Positions 1 through 6,554 of a stretch of 9,280 nucleotides of DNA are shown here, one piece after another. The position numbers were made by a program, and so were the translations under genes. Source of the DNA: Falsiroseomonas sp038250135 (GTDB lineage: Bacteria; Pseudomonadota; Alphaproteobacteria; Acetobacterales; Acetobacteraceae); NCBI GenBank assembly GCA_038250135.1, contig JBBSCP010000181.1:1-9280 (forward strand), read 5' to 3'. Every line of letters starts with the position of its first letter. Position 1 is the stretch's first letter. The notes below the pieces were generated by a model, which saw nothing but the letters and a program-made list of their open reading frames with translations, ran no database searches and was not told the DNA's origin.

Positions 1-998
1 AGGCCCGCGGCTTCAGCGTTGAGTTTGGCGAGGATCTCTCGAACCACGCCGCCATGGCGCTGCTTGCGCAGCGGTGGCTGGGGGGCGCTGAGCGCGATGC
101 GCGGCGCTTCCTCGATGCCTATCGCATCACCAATCCGCTGCGCGCGGTGGCACCGTCGCCCGGCCGCATCGAGCGCGGCGCCTGGAAGGCCCGGCTTGGT
201 GACCGCAGCGCGGAGGGCGCCTATCGCGCCTTCTTCCGCGCCGAGCTTGTCCGGGTCGGCGACGCCAGCGCACTGATTCGCGCCTATCTGCCGGAATTGC
301 TGCCTGGCATCGCGGCGAGTGCGCTGCACGCGCTGATGCGCCTCGCCTACGCCCATGACAGCGACGATGCGGAGGAGGTGGCGGAGAGCCTCGGCTATTG
401 GTGCGCCACCTACCTGCCACTCGGCGAGGGCAACGGCAGCGCGCCGGTGACGGATGAGCCGGCCGAGGTGCTGCTGCGCCTTGCCGCCCTGCCCGCCATG
501 CGCGTGATGACCTTCGATGACGGTCTGCTCTGGCACGCGATGCGCGCCGCTGCGGCAATGCCGGATTTCACGCCGGTGCATGATTGGCTCGCCATCGGTC
601 CCGACACGCTGCGCCGCATCGCACGCGATTCCTTGCTGATCTTGGCCGCGACGATGGAATTCTGCGCGCTGCATGCCGTGACCGGCACGCATTGGCTGCG
701 CATGATCCTGCCGGCGCTTGCCCCCGCGGACCAGGCACGCGCAATCCGCTACTACTGGCAGGCCATCGCCTCGGTCTATCCGAAGATGGCGTTTCCGCTG
801 CCGCTTTCCGTCGAGGAGGCCGCGCGGCAACGCGCCCTGCCCGCGCCTTCCTGGGACGCCATCTCGGCCGCCGCCGTGGCCTCCAATGATGAGCACGACA
901 TCTCGCTGGCCTGGACTTCGCGTTGCGAGGAGCAGAAGTGGAACGAGCCGCTCTATCGTGTCATTGCTGCGCGGCGTGTCGGGCTGATGAGCGTGTAG
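1..998 (+). CDS. Questin oxidase-like protein (DUF4243 family), 5' end outside window
   Basis: The reading frame is open from base 3 with no upstream stop, so the first 331 visible residues are the C-terminal part of a longer protein; an internal ATG at 54 would cut off the conserved FGEDLSNHAAM stretch and is not the start. The family features seen are the SNHxxM motif near the left edge, the FFRAEL...YLPELLPG...ALHALMRLAYA block, the SLGYW segment, the HAVTGTHWLRMILP block and the YYWQAIASVYPKMAFP helix. This pattern is that of questin oxidase-like proteins, whose fungal members (GedK type) open anthraquinone rings by a Baeyer-Villiger-like oxidation. Bacterial members are mostly uncharacterised, so the substrate is not known. 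It is convergent with the minus-strand operon, with four bases between the two stop codons and no terminator hairpin visible. Family assignment is from remembered motifs, not an alignment. Confidence 0.75.
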   Translation, partial: ARGFSVEFGEDLSNHAAMALLAQRWLGGAERDARRFLDAYRITNPLRAVAPSPGRIERGAWKARLGDRSAEGAYRAFFRAELVRVGDASALIRAYLPELLPGIAASALHALMRLAYAHDSDDAEEVAESLGYWCATYLPLGEGNGSAPVTDEPAEVLLRLAALPAMRVMTFDDGLLWHAMRAAAAMPDFTPVHDWLAIGPDTLRRIARDSLLILAATMEFCALHAVTGTHWLRMILPALAPADQARAIRYYWQAIASVYPKMAFPLPLSVEEAARQRALPAPSWDAISAAAVASNDEHDISLAWTSRCEEQKWNEPLYRVIAARRVGLMSV

Positions 999-1002
999 CG
1001 TG

Positions 1003-1941
1003 TTATCGATTGTGCGCGGCGAAGCGGCGTTCCAGCCTCGACGCGATCAGCGATAACGCCCCGCAGACGATGAAGTAGAGCAGCGCCACGACGATCCAAG
1101 TCTCGAACACTCGGTTGGTGGAGGCAGAGACCTCGGTGCCCAGGAATGCCAGATCCTGGATCGAGACGAGCGAGATGATCGAACTGTCCTTCACCAACGA
1201 CACCGCCTGCCCCGCCAACGGCGGCACGGTGCGCCCGATCGCCTGCGGCAGCACCACGAGGCGCAGCGTGCCCGCCCGCGAAAGGCCCAGCGCGCGGGCG
1301 GCCTCGCTCTGCCCTGGCGCGATGGATTGGATGCCCGCCCGCACGATCTCGGTCACGTAGGCGCCCTCGAACAGGCCGAGGCAGAGGATGGCGGCGATCA
1401 CGCCGGCCGCCTGCTGCGGCGGGCCGAACAACGCCGCGATCCACCACAGGCTCTCCGGCGGTTGGCGGCGGATCCAATCCTCGACGCCCAGCGCTGGCAG
1501 GATCTGGCTGGTGACGAAGAAGTAGAACACGAAGATGAAGACCAGCGGCGGGATGTTGCGAATTGTCTCGACGTAGAAGCCGGCGATCAGGCGCGGCAAC
1601 AGCAGGCGCGAGGTGCGCGCCACGCCCATCAGCACGCCCAGGATCGCCGCGATGATCGCCGCCCAGAAGGAGACCCGCAGCGTGGTGAACAGCCCCTGCA
1701 GGAGCAGGTTCGCAACCCAGCCCCGCTCCGTATCGTAGCGCAAGACGAAGGCCCAGACCGGCGCGAAGTTCCAGCGATAGTCGAGCGCCATCCCCGCGCG
1801 CCAGCCGAGTAACAGGCAGGCGCCGACCACCAGCGCCAACACCGCCCCATCGGCCAAGCCGAAGCTACGCCGCCAGCGGGCATAGGGCCCGCCGGTCGCC
1901 TCGCGGTCCAGCTGGCTCAGCCCGGGACCTGGTCGCGCCAC
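1003..1941 (-). CDS. Polar amino acid ABC transporter permease (HisM/GlnP type), second permease of the operon
   Basis: This is an inner-membrane subunit of an importer of the polar amino acid/opine class. From the GTG at 1941 it has 312 residues: a basic N-terminus, a first membrane helix near residues 31-46, a loop, then the permease core from about residue 80. The EAA loop that docks the ATPase is visible at about 212-234 (SEAARALGLSRAGTLRLVVL, then PQA), and ETIRNIPPLVFIFVFYFF is the typical helix after the family's RNTP-like motif. A loop of about 25 residues near 151-178 separates two helices and is longer than in the other permease. The start is uncertain. GTG 1941 overlaps the binding-protein gene by 25 bases; a CTG at 1920 would overlap the preceding TGA directly, and a TTG at 2010 would overlap by 94 bases. 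None has a clear ribosome binding site, so coupling to the upstream gene is likely. Confidence 0.88.
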   Translation of the reverse strand: MARPGPGLSQLDREATGGPYARWRRSFGLADGAVLALVVGACLLLGWRAGMALDYRWNFAPVWAFVLRYDTERGWVANLLLQGLFTTLRVSFWAAIIAAILGVLMGVARTSRLLLPRLIAGFYVETIRNIPPLVFIFVFYFFVTSQILPALGVEDWIRRQPPESLWWIAALFGPPQQAAGVIAAILCLGLFEGAYVTEIVRAGIQSIAPGQSEAARALGLSRAGTLRLVVLPQAIGRTVPPLAGQAVSLVKDSSIISLVSIQDLAFLGTEVSASTNRVFETWIVVALLYFIVCGALSLIASRLERRFAAHNR

Positions 1942-2789
1942 TCGCGCGCACCGAACCAATAGGCCTGCCGTTCCTCCAGCCAGCCATCGAGCTGCCGCAA
2001 CATGATCCAATTGTCGAGGAAGTTCAGGGCGTCGGGGTCGGATTTCCGCACCGCCATCGCATCCGCCTGCCGCACCAGCGGCTGCGCGAAGGGGCGAAAC
2101 AACGCCTCGGGATTGTCGAGCGACGCGAACAGTGGCCGCGGCACACTGCCCACCATGGCATGCGCACGGCCATTCACCACTTCGAGAATCGACTGCGCGT
2201 CATCGTCGAACTGGCGGATCGTGGCGCGCGGCATCAGGCGCTGCACGGCCGTGATGCCCGAACTGCCCCGACGGCCCGTTAAGGTAACGTTCGGGCGGTT
2301 ATAAGCCTCGATCGTCGTCATGCCGTCGGCGAGGCGCTTGCTCGCCGCCATGTCCACGCCGGTCGCCGAATAGGCCGCGGTGAAGTTGGCCGAGAGGTTG
2401 CGCGCCGGCGTGATGCTCATGCCACCGATGATCGCATCGAACCGCCCGGCGAGCAGCGCGGGAACGATGCCATCCCACGCCGTGGGGATGAATTCGGCGC
2501 GCACGCCGAGATCCTGCGCCAGCCTGTTGGCAACGTCGATCTCATAGCCGATCAACTCGCCAGTCTTGTTGCGGAATGCCCAGGGCACGAAGGTGGACAT
2601 GCCGACACGCAACGTGTTGCGCCGCTTCACCTCCTCGATCATCGAGGTGCCGGCCAGCGTGGCGCGCGCATCCGCGCCCTGCGCCGAGGCCGAGCGTGCG
2701 CCGAAAACCAACGCACCGAAGGCCGCGGCGCTGCCCGCCGCCGGGGCCAGGAAGCGCCGGCTCAACGCAGGCTTGTCGTTCTCATTCAT
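1917..2789 (-). CDS. Family 3 solute-binding protein of an amino acid ABC transporter, Tat-type signal
   Basis: A periplasmic ligand-capture subunit of 290 residues. The ATG at 2789 was chosen because GGAGA lies 8 bases before it; a GTG at 2807 would add six residues. The N-terminus carries SRRFL at 10-14, a hydrophobic stretch and an ASA cleavage site before Q37, which fits a twin-arginine signal. The mature part has the family blocks: VGMSTFVPWAF, GYEIDVANRLAQDLG, TAWDGIVPALLAGRFDAIIGGMSITPAR with the carboxylate-binding Arg at 130, and RGSSG near 174-178. Where relatives have GRxDAxxxD, with the Asp that grips the alpha-amino group, this protein reads GRAHAMVGS, so S205 stands at the Asp position. 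That suggests a ligand unlike an ordinary alpha-amino acid (inference). The gene lies 27 bases after one permease and overlaps the next. Confidence 0.9.
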   Translation of the reverse strand: MNENDKPALSRRFLAPAAGSAAAFGALVFGARSASAQGADARATLAGTSMIEEVKRRNTLRVGMSTFVPWAFRNKTGELIGYEIDVANRLAQDLGVRAEFIPTAWDGIVPALLAGRFDAIIGGMSITPARNLSANFTAAYSATGVDMAASKRLADGMTTIEAYNRPNVTLTGRRGSSGITAVQRLMPRATIRQFDDDAQSILEVVNGRAHAMVGSVPRPLFASLDNPEALFRPFAQPLVRQADAMAVRKSDPDALNFLDNWIMLRQLDGWLEERQAYWFGAREWRDQVPG

Positions 2790-2816
2790 CGTTCCGTCTC
2801 CGTTCACGAGGTTGCA

Positions 2817-3629
2817 TCACGCGGCACTGCCCTTGAGCCGCTTTTCCAAAAGGCCGACACCGAGCGAGAGGGTCACTGTGACGCATAGATAGAGCGCCGC
2901 CACGGTCAACCAGATCTCGAAGGTCAGAAAAGTGTCGGAAATCACGTTGCGGCCCTCATTCGTCAAGTCGAAAACCGCGATGATGCTGACGATCGCCGAG
3001 TGCTTCACCAGCGAGACCGCAAGCCCCGCCAGCGGCGGCAGGATCACACGCAGCGCCTGCGGCAGCACGATGAAGCGATAGGCCTGCGCGCGGGTGAGGC
3101 CGAGCGCCCAGGCGCTCTCCCACTGGCCGAGCCGCACGGCCTGGATTCCCGCCCGGAAGATCTCGGCCGCGAAGGCGCCCTCGAACACCGCGAGACAGAG
3201 CACCCCGGCCCAGAAACGCTCGAGCCCCAGCACCGGCGCCAGCACGAAATACACGAGATAAAGCTGCACCAGCAGCGGCGTGTTGCGAATCGCCTCGATA
3301 TAGGCAACGACCAGCCACCGCCCCGCGACCGAGGCCGAAAGCCGCAGCACCGCGGCGACCAGACCTATGACGATTGTCAGCACCATCGCGTAGGCGCTGA
3401 TCTCCAGCGTGACCAGCAACCCCTTCAGCAGCGGGCCGAGGAAGACCTCGCCATCCAAGACCTGCCCGACGTAGCGCGGTACACGATACCATTGCCAATT
3501 GTAGCCCATGCTGCGCGCGCCATCGACGAGCAGCCAGCCGAGCAGCCCGAGGAACAGCGCGAATTGCAGCACTTGCACCGCCGCATGTCGGCGGCGCTTC
3601 CAGCGCTGCGCCGGCGGCTCAGTCCTCAC
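2817..3629 (-). CDS. Polar amino acid ABC transporter permease (HisM/GlnP type), first permease of the operon
   Basis: An inner-membrane importer subunit of 270 residues from a GTG at 3629. This start overlaps the end of the HD-domain gene by 11 bases and gives a normal N-terminus: a basic stretch (QRWKRRR), then helix 1 at about 17-35. The core starts near residue 65 with LLKGLLVTLEISAYAMVL. The IEAIRNTPLLVQLYLVYF segment and the EAA loop at about 171-193 (ESAWALGLTRAQAYRFIVL, then PQAL) are both intact, so the protein should dock an ATPase. No ribosome binding site precedes the GTG, so translation is probably coupled to the HD gene. The frame stays open upstream to 4166, but that part is antisense-like noise over the HD gene. 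It would pair with the permease at 1003-1941. Its fusion of transport and oxidation genes into one transcript suggests it imports the enzymes' substrate. Confidence 0.9.
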   Translation of the reverse strand: MRTEPPAQRWKRRRHAAVQVLQFALFLGLLGWLLVDGARSMGYNWQWYRVPRYVGQVLDGEVFLGPLLKGLLVTLEISAYAMVLTIVIGLVAAVLRLSASVAGRWLVVAYIEAIRNTPLLVQLYLVYFVLAPVLGLERFWAGVLCLAVFEGAFAAEIFRAGIQAVRLGQWESAWALGLTRAQAYRFIVLPQALRVILPPLAGLAVSLVKHSAIVSIIAVFDLTNEGRNVISDTFLTFEIWLTVAALYLCVTVTLSLGVGLLEKRLKGSAA

Positions 3630-4254
3630 GCGGGGCGATGCGCCGGGGCTGGCGTGACAGCAGACGCCCGAGCATCGGCGCGAAGGTCTCGAGCGGCGCT
3701 TCGGGCTGGCCGGGCACGATGGTGGTCTGGTCGAAACGCGCCACGAACTCCGCCGTCGCCTCGAAATGCGGATGGTTGCGCCAGCGCTCTCGCCCCGCAC
3801 CGTCCTCCGCCGCGTCGGGGTGATCGTGGTAATGGTGCGCGAGGAATATCTGGTGGTGTTCCAGCAGCCAGCGTGCGGCATCGGAGACATAGGGCGCCAG
3901 CAGACTGGCCGCGAAGGCGCCGTGATTGGTCGGGCAGGCGGTGAAGCCGATGTCGTGCAGCAGCGCGACCACCACGTATTCCTCGTCGCGGCCATCGAGC
4001 ATCGCCGCCGTCGCGGATTGCAGGCAATGGCGGAAATTGTTGACCATGTAGCCGTAGCTGGGGTCGGCGGCCGAATCGCGCAGCAATCGCAGAACATGCT
4101 CCACCTGCTGTGTCGCTGCGAAATCGTGGCGCTGGCGCGCCAGCATGTCCCAATCGGTGGCCTCAAACCGGTCTAGCGCCGGCGCCGTTACATAGTGCCA
4201 ATCGGCGCGCAGCAGGGACGAGCGGCTCGTGTCGCCATCAGATTCGTTGGTCAT
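3619..4254 (-). CDS. HD-domain protein resembling PhnZ/TmpB mixed-valence di-iron oxygenases
   Basis: A cytoplasmic protein of 211 residues; the ATG at 4254 overlaps the TGA of the preceding oxygenase gene as ATGA, which fixes the start. Metal-ligand candidates are in family order: H76 (NNFRHCLQSA), H100-D101 (VVVALLHDIG), H111 (CPTNHGAFAA), H134 (WLLEHHQIF) and D175 (ARFDQTT). The 24-residue step from H76 to H100 equals the step I recall for PhnZ (H34 to H58). Four His plus two Asp is the set used by MIOX/PhnZ/TmpB oxygenases, which cleave C-C or C-P bonds with a mixed-valence di-iron centre. The C-terminal LETFAPMLGRLL is also typical of this HD group. The Tyr-x-x-Glu gate of PhnZ is not clearly present (the region reads YGYM). 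It could instead be a phosphohydrolase; the neighbouring Fe(II) oxygenase favours an oxygenase role, but that is inference. Confidence 0.82.
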   Translation of the reverse strand: MTNESDGDTSRSSLLRADWHYVTAPALDRFEATDWDMLARQRHDFAATQQVEHVLRLLRDSAADPSYGYMVNNFRHCLQSATAAMLDGRDEEYVVVALLHDIGFTACPTNHGAFAASLLAPYVSDAARWLLEHHQIFLAHHYHDHPDAAEDGAGRERWRNHPHFEATAEFVARFDQTTIVPGQPEAPLETFAPMLGRLLSRQPRRIAPRED

Positions 4255-5234
4255 GTTGGTGGCGCGCGGTAACGGAACGCCTTGTCGAAGCGCCCGACCA
4301 CCCATTCGCCGCAGGCGATCGGCGGATACTTCGCTTGCGCGGGGTCGTCGAGCAGGTCGCGCGGGTCGATCACGGTGTGGAAGCCGGGATCGAAGAACAC
4401 CGCGCAGGATTGCCGCGCCTTGCCCGAGGTATTCACCACGCGGTGCGGGTTGCTGCGCAGCCGGCCATTGGTCCAGCGATGCATCAGATCGCCGATGTTG
4501 ACCACGAAGGTGTCGGGGATTGGATGCGCCATCACCCAGCCGCCATCGCTGCCCTTCACCTGCAACCCGCCGGTCATGTCCTGCGCCAGCAGTGTGAGGC
4601 CGCCATAATCCGTGTGCGGCGCCACGCCGAACTGGTCGGTGCCGAGATCAGGCGGCTGCGGCGGATAGTAGATGACCGCACCGCGCGCGAGCGGCCGGGC
4701 ATAGCCCTCGGTGAAGAATTCCGCCGGCCGGCCGAGACTTAGCGCCAGGCCGCGCAGCACAGCATGGCCGACCTGCATCACCTGCTCGTACCAGCCATAG
4801 AGCGCGGGGCGGAGCTCCGGCACTTCGTTCGGCCAGGCATTCGGCCCCATCAGCGGCGTGCCGGCCACGACCTCGGGGTCGCTCTCCGGCAGGTCGAGGC
4901 CCCAGACGAAGCTCTCCTTCAAATCAGGCTTCGCGGTGCCATACATTTTCGCACCACCCGGATTGACCCAGCCGCGATGTCGCGGGTTGACCGCCAGCAC
5001 CTGCTTCTTCGCCTTCGGGAGGTCGAAGAAGCGGCGCGCCGTGGTGAAGGCCTGCGTGGTGGTAGCCGCCGGCAGCCCGTGGCCCGCGACGTAGAAGAAG
5101 CCGATCCGCTCGCTCGCCTTGCGCATCGCCATGCCCGCTCCGGCCGAGGCGGCGGGGTCGCGCGCCACCAGGCCGGCGATGTCGATCACCGGGATCTGCT
5201 CGAAGCCGATGTCGCGCGCCTTCGCGTAGCTCAT
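4251..5234 (-). CDS. Isopenicillin N synthase-type Fe(II)/2-oxoglutarate oxygenase
   Basis: A soluble 327-residue oxygenase. The N-terminal DIOX_N-type domain begins with IPVIDIAGL at 14-22 and continues through GFFYVAGHG and the DLKESFVWGLDLP block. The C-terminal jelly-roll holds the iron ligands H207 and D209 (APHTDYGGL) and H264 (NPHRVVN). R274 and S276 (ARQSCAVFF) form the RxS motif that binds 2-oxoglutarate in relatives or substrate carboxylate in isopenicillin N synthase itself. All catalytic residues are intact, so it should be active. Bacterial members hydroxylate or otherwise oxidise small molecules; the substrate here is not evident. The ATG at 5234 has AGGGA 9 bases upstream. An ATG at 5303 would add 23 residues with no family similarity and overlap the previous gene. 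Its stop overlaps the HD gene start, pointing to equal co-expression of the two enzymes. Confidence 0.9.
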   Translation of the reverse strand: MSYAKARDIGFEQIPVIDIAGLVARDPAASAGAGMAMRKASERIGFFYVAGHGLPAATTTQAFTTARRFFDLPKAKKQVLAVNPRHRGWVNPGGAKMYGTAKPDLKESFVWGLDLPESDPEVVAGTPLMGPNAWPNEVPELRPALYGWYEQVMQVGHAVLRGLALSLGRPAEFFTEGYARPLARGAVIYYPPQPPDLGTDQFGVAPHTDYGGLTLLAQDMTGGLQVKGSDGGWVMAHPIPDTFVVNIGDLMHRWTNGRLRSNPHRVVNTSGKARQSCAVFFDPGFHTVIDPRDLLDDPAQAKYPPIACGEWVVGRFDKAFRYRAPPT

Positions 5235-5271
5235 GCCATGCTGTCCCTGCTCATGCGGTGCAGGATCGCAG

Positions 5272-6468
5272 TTAAGTGAGGTTTGCGGAAGCACCTCCTT
5301 CATGCCCGGCCGCCCAGCCTGCCAGCGCCTCGGGCGCGATCCGCTCCTCCAACCCCGCGGCGAGACCCAGCGCCATCAGGGGCGCCAGCTTGAAGCCGTG
5401 GCCGGAGCAGGCTGAGGCCAGCCACACGCCTTCCATGGCCGGGCGCAGCACGAAGCGATCCTCAGGCGCCATGGTGTAGAGGCTGTGCCGCTGCTCCAGC
5501 ACGCGATAGCGCGCGAAATCGGCGATGGCTTGCGCGCCGGCTTCCAGCAGCGCGGCGCAGCGCGTGGCATGCGGTGGGTGTGTGGGGTCGTCGCGCCAGG
5601 CCTCGCCGGGCGTGTCGGTCGCGTAGTCACCGATCTTGAGCCGCGTGCCGGCACGTGGCGGCAGCACATAGACGCCCCCCGCCGCCTGGCCCGGAAGCCG
5701 GCAGAGCAGCAGCGGCGCGGCACGCCAGGCAGCGGCGAAGTCGGCGGGAGGTTCGAGATAGGCAAGGCTTTGCAGCGAAACGCGCAGGCCCGCCTCGGCC
5801 GCGGCCTCTGGCAGCAGTTGCGGCAAAGCGGGGCCGGCGGCGGCGATCACCACCTCCGTGCATAGCCTCGCGCCATCGGCCAGCGTCACCTGCCCTGGCG
5901 CGATGCGCACCACCTTGGCTCCACAGCGCAAATCGACGCCGAGGCGGGGCAGCAGCGCCACCAGATCCAGCAGGATCGGCCGCGCGAGCAGGATGCCTGA
6001 GCCCTCGATCTCCACCGCGCGCCGTAGCCCCTCGCGCCCCAGCATGGGCAGCGCGGTGAGTTCGAGTTCATCGAGCTCCCGGAAGCCGAGCCCAGCCGCC
6101 GCCTGCGTCGCAGCCACGGCGGCCGCCCAGGGGCCGTCGTCGCGCAACGCGTAGACGGCACGCATCGGCACCAGGCGGTCCTGCCCGGTCGCCGCGAACA
6201 GGGCGCGCCAGGCAGCGAAGGCGGCAGGCATCAGCGAGGCGTAGCCCGCCATGGTGCCATAGGCATGGCGGATGATCCTTCCCTCATCGTTGGAGCTGCC
6301 GCCGACGGCCGGCAAGGCAGGCGCGGCTTCCAGCAGCGTCACTGCATGGCCGCGCCGCGCCAGAGCCCAGGCGGTTGCCAGGCCGAGGATACCGCCGCCG
6401 ACCACCACGACGCGCCGAGGCCGCGCAGCCTGGAGGGCGGGCAAAAGAGGATCGAAGGGCTGGGCCAT
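5272..6468 (-). CDS. FAD-dependent amine oxidase of the sarcosine / N-methyl amino acid oxidase type (DAO fold)
   Basis: The first gene of the operon, 398 residues from the ATG at 6468. The dinucleotide fold is GGGILG at 24-29, followed by an acidic strand end (LLEAAP). SSNDEGRIIRHAYG matches the monomeric sarcosine oxidase signature, with R64 and R67 in the positions of its Arg49 and Arg52. K278 in RLKIGDY stands at the oxygen-activating lysine (Lys265), and SGHGFK ends at K360, the carboxylate-binding Lys348 equivalent. These residues predict oxidation of an amino acid-like secondary or primary amine with O2, giving H2O2 and an imine. The covalent flavin attachment Cys (CMYT) is replaced by Ser (S329, SLYT), so FAD is probably non-covalent. 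No ribosome binding site precedes the ATG; an in-frame GTG at 6483 is an alternative. The exact substrate is unknown. Confidence 0.88.
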   Translation of the reverse strand: MAQPFDPLLPALQAARPRRVVVVGGGILGLATAWALARRGHAVTLLEAAPALPAVGGSSNDEGRIIRHAYGTMAGYASLMPAAFAAWRALFAATGQDRLVPMRAVYALRDDGPWAAAVAATQAAAGLGFRELDELELTALPMLGREGLRRAVEIEGSGILLARPILLDLVALLPRLGVDLRCGAKVVRIAPGQVTLADGARLCTEVVIAAAGPALPQLLPEAAAEAGLRVSLQSLAYLEPPADFAAAWRAAPLLLCRLPGQAAGGVYVLPPRAGTRLKIGDYATDTPGEAWRDDPTHPPHATRCAALLEAGAQAIADFARYRVLEQRHSLYTMAPEDRFVLRPAMEGVWLASACSGHGFKLAPLMALGLAAGLEERIAPEALAGWAAGHEGGASANLT

Positions 6469-6554
6469 GACGGAGGATCTCACTCGACGGGGCCTGTCCC
6501 CGGGCGCGCCGCATGCCATAAGCGCGCCGCAACTGGTCCAAGCCGCGCCCCACC
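6469..6554. promoter_or_regulatory. Divergent promoter region between the oxidase operon and the ABC-F gene
   Basis: This 86-base spacer must drive the minus-strand operon and probably also the ABC-F gene. On the minus strand a weak sigma70-like pair can be read, TTGGAC (6541-6536) and TATGGC (6520-6515), but the 15-base spacing is short of ideal. A 9-base direct repeat, GCGCGCCGC, occurs at 6504-6512 and 6522-6530, flanking the putative -10, and could be a regulator site or just GC-rich chance. A small CGGGG/CCCCG inverted repeat (6488-6492 and 6498-6502) lies in the operon's leader. No convincing plus-strand promoter was found. Confidence 0.3.

Noticed and set aside
3000..3944. Open frame of 314 codons on the plus strand over the permease and HD genes
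   Set aside because: Its low-complexity Arg/Gln/His-rich protein mirrors the real minus-strand genes, and no motif or ribosome binding site supports it.
4131..4144. Perfect 14-base palindrome GCTGGCGCGCCAGC
   Set aside because: It lies inside the HD coding region, contains only G/C-rich codons and is expected by chance at this base composition.
2817..4166. A 449-residue reading of the first permease with a long N-terminal extension
   Set aside because: The upstream 179 codons overlap the HD gene in another frame and look like noise; the permease similarity and a usable GTG begin at 3629.
3619..5234. Direct naming of the oxygenase and HD genes as phnY/phnZ or tmpA/tmpB
   Set aside because: The oxygenase is of the isopenicillin N synthase family, not the PhnY or TmpA families, and no phosphonate transporter or phosphonatase gene is present.
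5292..5300. Perfect Shine-Dalgarno-like AAGGAGGTG on the minus strand near the end of the flavoprotein gene
   Set aside because: No start codon stands 5-10 bases downstream; the likely oxygenase start is about 58 bases further, so it is probably just codons of the flavoprotein gene.
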